A stretch of 64,000 nucleotides of DNA from Thalassotalea euphylliae (GTDB lineage: Bacteria; Pseudomonadota; Gammaproteobacteria; Enterobacterales; Alteromonadaceae). Below the pieces are notes generated by a model that had not been told where the DNA came from, searched no databases, and saw nothing but the letters and a program-made list of their open reading frames with translations. The position numbers and the translations under genes are program-made. Location of the stretch: the NCBI RefSeq assembly GCF_003390335.1, contig NZ_QUOU01000001.1:558001-622000 (forward strand), written 5' to 3'. Below, piece after piece: positions 60,867-64,000 of the stretch (its first letter is position 1; each line of letters starts with the position of its first letter).

Positions 60867-62522
60867 TTACTTTAAGGTAAAGTAATCGACGTCTGACTTT
60901 AACTGTGCGGACAGCTCCGCTAGTGAATTTGTCGCACTATTATTGGCTTGCAGTGAATTAATTGAATTAGCCGACATATCGGCAATTTGCTCCATAGTGT
61001 GTGCAATGTCGCCAATACTCGTTACTTGGTCACTTGCCGCACTTGCTAACTCTTGAATACGAGCCAATGAGTCGGTTGCTTGTTGCTCAATATCCCTAAG
61101 TAAATCCGTTGCCTCCAGCGTTAGTGCTCGGCCGTTTTCAACTTGCGGTTGGGTGGTTTCCATGGCTGTGACAGAGGCAGCAGTTTCAGCTTGCACCTGA
61201 CCTATCATATTTTCAATTTCGGCGGTCGCTTCACCGGTTCGCTTCGCCAATTGTCGTACTTCATCGGCTACCACGGCAAAGCCGCGACCCGACTCACCAG
61301 CACGTGCCGCTTCAATTGCCGCGTTTAATGCCAATAAGTTCGTTTGCTCTGAAATACCGCTGATCACATTGGCGATACCACCAATTTCTTTGGTGCGCTC
61401 TTCCAAACGCCTGATCTGCTCAACGGTGTTGTTGACTGTGTCTGAGATTAAATCCATCTCTTTTGCGCTGGCATTAATCGCGGCTCGTCCTTGTTTCGCG
61501 TAGCTTGCAGTAGAGCTTGAGTTTTCCTCTGTGCGCATTGCTGTTTGAGAAACTTGATCTATGTTGTCGCGCATTGCCTCCAAACGGGCGGCCGTATCGG
61601 CGGTGAGCGATGCTTGATTCTGAGCTGCTTGAAATGCTTGTTCTGAGCCACTAGAAACCGTTTCTGTTTGCACACTCAATTGATCCGCCGCGCTCACGAT
61701 ATTGGCGACCGTTGCACTCAGTGTGGTTTGCATCGAATTAACCGAGGCGAGCAAGCTGTTGGCGTCTTTTGTCGTTACTTGCGAAGTTAAATCGCCTTGC
61801 GCAATTTTAGCCAAGGCACCAGCAGCTTCGTATGGCTCTCCACCGAGTGAGCGGCGCAGACTTTTCTCAATTAAGTAACCCACAAATAAACTAATCACTA
61901 ATGCGACGGCGCTTAATGCCAACATCAGTGTTTGGAAGCCGCTAGCCACTTCACGCGCTTGCGGCGTGGCTTGTTGATTGGCGTTTTCTTGGTAATCAAT
62001 GAATTCGTTGATAGCAGCGAGCCAATTAATAAAGTTTGGGCGCGCCTGCTCAAGTACTATATTGTTGATTTCAGCGTCTTGATTACTTTTCTTTAGCGCT
62101 AGTATTCGCTCAACAACGGGCAGCGTTTGCGCTTGAATATCGTCAATTTTAGTTAAAATCGCGCGCTCTTGCTGGGTGAAATAGTCAGGGTTTTCACGCT
62201 GCATGGTTTGCATTGAGCGCTCAGATTCGCGGTAAAAACCTGCCAGCTGCTCGATCTCGCGTTCAAAGCTTTGTCGTTCACTTGCGTTTCGCGCATTGGC
62301 AACATCGCGAATCGCGATAGCTCTGTCGTGCACACTACCGCGATAATTGATGGCGTAGCGCTGCTTAACGGAATTGATATCCGTTATTCGTGTTAAGGTG
62401 TGATCAATAACATTTACCTTTTGGATACCAAGTACTGTTAACGTCAGCATCAGTATCAAGATAATACCAAAGCCCAAGGTGAGTCGGGTTTTAACTGGTA
62501 GAAGGGTTAAGTAATTTAACAT
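60867..62522 (-). CDS. Methyl-accepting chemotaxis protein with four-helix-bundle sensor
   Basis: This 551-residue chemoreceptor has an N-terminal transmembrane helix (about 13-33), a periplasmic four-helix bundle of 4HB_MCP type (about 40-195, with QRYAINYRGSVHDRAIAIRD), a second helix (about 195-215), HAMP (with SLRRSLGGEPYEAAGALAKI) and the signalling hairpin tip EQTNLLALNAAIEAARAGES. The ligand is unknown. Hairpin length and HAMP differ from the receptor at 48656-50566, so the two report on different signals. It is monocistronic, downstream of the ModF-like gene on the same strand. Confidence 0.93.
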   Translation of the reverse strand: MLNYLTLLPVKTRLTLGFGIILILMLTLTVLGIQKVNVIDHTLTRITDINSVKQRYAINYRGSVHDRAIAIRDVANARNASERQSFEREIEQLAGFYRESERSMQTMQRENPDYFTQQERAILTKIDDIQAQTLPVVERILALKKSNQDAEINNIVLEQARPNFINWLAAINEFIDYQENANQQATPQAREVASGFQTLMLALSAVALVISLFVGYLIEKSLRRSLGGEPYEAAGALAKIAQGDLTSQVTTKDANSLLASVNSMQTTLSATVANIVSAADQLSVQTETVSSGSEQAFQAAQNQASLTADTAARLEAMRDNIDQVSQTAMRTEENSSSTASYAKQGRAAINASAKEMDLISDTVNNTVEQIRRLEERTKEIGGIANVISGISEQTNLLALNAAIEAARAGESGRGFAVVADEVRQLAKRTGEATAEIENMIGQVQAETAASVTAMETTQPQVENGRALTLEATDLLRDIEQQATDSLARIQELASAASDQVTSIGDIAHTMEQIADMSANSINSLQANNSATNSLAELSAQLKSDVDYFTLK

Positions 62523-62709
62523 TGAGCGCTCGTTGTTTAGGTATTGATTAATGTATAGTTTAGTCGTTCAGAAGCCAGTGATCACAAGATAAAAGTCGCT
62601 TGATTAATACACAACACTTCTGCGCTTGGCGATTTTAACACCCTTAGGTAAATTGCCGAAATGTATTCGCAAGAAAAGCAAGTGTTTAGACCATTGGCCT
62701 TGGCAGTAC

Positions 62710-64000
62710 TTAAATCGTGATACGTTGCGTAAACAAGGGCAAGTGTTCATCCTCACGGTGACTGACGTACAAAATCGTCGTTTGCTGATCAGCCGCTAAC
62801 CGCTCGAGGAATGACAGTAGCAGTGTTCGATGGTTTTCATCTAACCCCTGTGTTGGTTCATCCAGCATAAGCAGCAAGGGGGATTTAACGAGGGCGCGAG
62901 CAATTAACGCTAACCGTTGTTCACCGTGACTGAGATCGTGAAACAACGACTTACTGTGATGTGCCAGTCCCACCGCCTCTAACCACTGCTGGGCGGTATC
63001 AATATGTTGTTGAGTTACCGTTTGATATACGCCGATTGAGTCGAAGAAGCCAGATATCACAACCGTGAGCACATTACATCTAACGCGATAAGAGCGGTGC
63101 AAGTCTGCGCTGACAATACCCAAGTGTTTTTTGATATCCCAAATGGTTTCACCAGTACCGCGTCGATAACCAAAAACCGTGACATCATTCGCAAAACACT
63201 GTGGGCAATCGCCAGAAATTAATTGTAATGCGGTTGATTTGCCAGAGCCGTTTTTTCCTTGCACTAAGGTGTGCTCTAGTGGTTTTATGCTTAGGTTGAA
63301 ATTGCTTAATACCGCTTTGTCACCATAGCTGACGGTACAGCCTTTGAGCTCGGCTAATAGGGTATGTGTATAACAGTTCAAAGGCTGGTGATTCGCCGGC
63401 CAGTCAAGCGTTGTCTTGGGCTTAGCAAAGTATTCGTCAATTTGTGTGCGTTGCGGTGAAGCCGTGGTTGCTTCAATAATGCTAACCTTACCTTGCTCGA
63501 TGGTGGCAAAACGATTGCAGTGGCTGGGGATATCATCGCGATTATTTATCACGTAGATAATTTGGACGCCTTGCTGGTGAAGCTGTGTAAATAGCGCTGT
63601 TAAGCGAATGCGCGCAGCGGCATCTAAACTGTCGTAGGGGTTCTCGCAAACGAGTGTTGTTGCCCCCTCAGTAATTGCTTTTAAGATAAGTAACTTGCGG
63701 CTTTCGCCTGTGCTCAGTTGGCGAAAGCCCGTATCGATTTTATGGTCTAAGCCAATTAACGTTAGCAACGCCATGCTGTGAGTCGTGATGGGAATAAAAT
63801 CTTTGACCCGAGTACCGATATCATGGGCATTAATATAGTCACTTTGATCGCGTTTTAATTCTTCTTCATACAAGTGTTGCAAGCTGCGAAAAGACAACAC
63901 GGCCAGCTCATTGTGGTCAGGTAGTCGCAGTTCATCTGCATAAGGCGAGTACACCGCATCTATTGATTTCTGCTCGAATAACGCCAAGAGATGTTGCTCA
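62710..64000 (-). CDS. ModF-like ABC ATPase with two ATP-binding domains, N-terminus beyond window
   Basis: The frame runs off the right edge. It holds the end of the first ABC domain (RQLSTGESRKLLILKAI, the signature motif) and the whole second domain, with Walker A VQGKNGSGKSTALQL, Walker B LLLMLDEPTQGLD and VSHR. The spacing and motifs (RRGTGETIWDIKKHLGIVSADLHRSYRV, GFFDSIGVYQTVTQQ) resemble E. coli ModF, a tandem-ATPase of the molybdate region. No membrane subunit is adjacent here. The first Walker A should lie beyond position 64000. A link to the Mo-containing oxidoreductase at 3560 cannot be inferred from distance. Confidence 0.88.
   Translation of the reverse strand, partial: EQHLLALFEQKSIDAVYSPYADELRLPDHNELAVLSFRSLQHLYEEELKRDQSDYINAHDIGTRVKDFIPITTHSMALLTLIGLDHKIDTGFRQLSTGESRKLLILKAITEGATTLVCENPYDSLDAAARIRLTALFTQLHQQGVQIIYVINNRDDIPSHCNRFATIEQGKVSIIEATTASPQRTQIDEYFAKPKTTLDWPANHQPLNCYTHTLLAELKGCTVSYGDKAVLSNFNLSIKPLEHTLVQGKNGSGKSTALQLISGDCPQCFANDVTVFGYRRGTGETIWDIKKHLGIVSADLHRSYRVRCNVLTVVISGFFDSIGVYQTVTQQHIDTAQQWLEAVGLAHHSKSLFHDLSHGEQRLALIARALVKSPLLLMLDEPTQGLDENHRTLLLSFLERLAADQQTTILYVSHREDEHLPLFTQRITI

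Noticed and set aside
1..64000. CRISPR arrays, tRNA or rRNA genes, insertion sequences, prophage
   Set aside because: I saw no regularly spaced repeats, no tRNA cloverleaf with CCA-type end and no transposase or integrase in any frame. A tRNA scan would settle this.

Overview
The window is chromosomal DNA of a marine gammaproteobacterium, most likely order Alteromonadales and near Colwelliaceae (Thalassotalea/Colwellia-like). The evidence is protein similarity by eye (ArcA, TyrS, GltBD, SSB ending in DDDIPF), a stand-alone Hpt protein beside arcA as in the Shewanella-type Arc system, MSHA-like pilins, and recurrent short ATACCAAT-type palindromes. It is gene-dense, mostly housekeeping, with no rRNA, tRNA, CRISPR array, insertion sequence or prophage that I could recognise. 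Both ends cut genes: a membrane-anchored protein at 1-240 and a ModF-like ABC ATPase at 62710-64000.

Layout. 0.4-6.5 kb: DsbA-fold isomerase, SDR, iron-dependent alcohol dehydrogenase, and a Tat-exported two-subunit molybdenum oxidoreductase. 6.6-9.8 kb: thioesterase, ssb, two bacterioferritin subunits and bfd with Fur-like sites. 10-14 kb: anmK, an M23 murein peptidase and tyrS. 14-21 kb: small envelope proteins, RraB, TRIC channel, rhodanese, CbiB-like protein with mtnN, a pilin, a DUF2726 protein and a dUTPase. 21-26 kb: DUF885 peptidase, class II aldolase, diguanylate cyclase. 26-32 kb: glutamate synthase gltBD. 32.5-38 kb: folE2, hpt, arcA, a sensor kinase and rsmC. 38.1-42.6 kb: a lysine-riboswitch operon dapA-dapD-decarboxylase-desuccinylase. 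42.7-46.3 kb: MAPEG protein, then a probable zinc-uptake pair (small CxxC protein and a His/Glu-rich TonB receptor) behind a Zur-like palindrome. 46.3-50.6 kb: argR, mdh, a chemoreceptor. 50.7-57 kb: second pilin, a NarL-type two-component system, a membrane protein, MaoC, uraA-upp. 57.6-59.9 kb: a bufferin (copper-binding RiPP) operon. 59.9-64 kb: a frameshifted solute-binding protein, a chemoreceptor and the ModF-like ATPase.

The two most interesting systems are these. (1) The lysine operon joins DapA and DapD to a fold-type III decarboxylase that lacks the usual CES motif of LysA, and to an M14 succinylglutamate-desuccinylase-like enzyme. Together they could decarboxylate N-succinyl-LL-diaminopimelate and then desuccinylate N2-succinyl-lysine, bypassing DapE, DapF and meso-DAP; this is a hypothesis. 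(2) The bufferin precursor is a tandem duplication of the six-cysteine BufA2 module behind a lipobox, followed by a strong hairpin and then the DUF692 and DUF2063 maturation genes, with no BufD.

Other points: two bacterioferritins with complementary losses of haem and ferroxidase ligands, a stand-alone Hpt gene convergent with arcA, and two near-identical pilin N-termini 31 kb apart. Starts were revised from the longest open frame where ribosome-binding sites or conserved N-termini demanded it; the largest change is dapA, whose longest frame begins inside the riboswitch aptamer.
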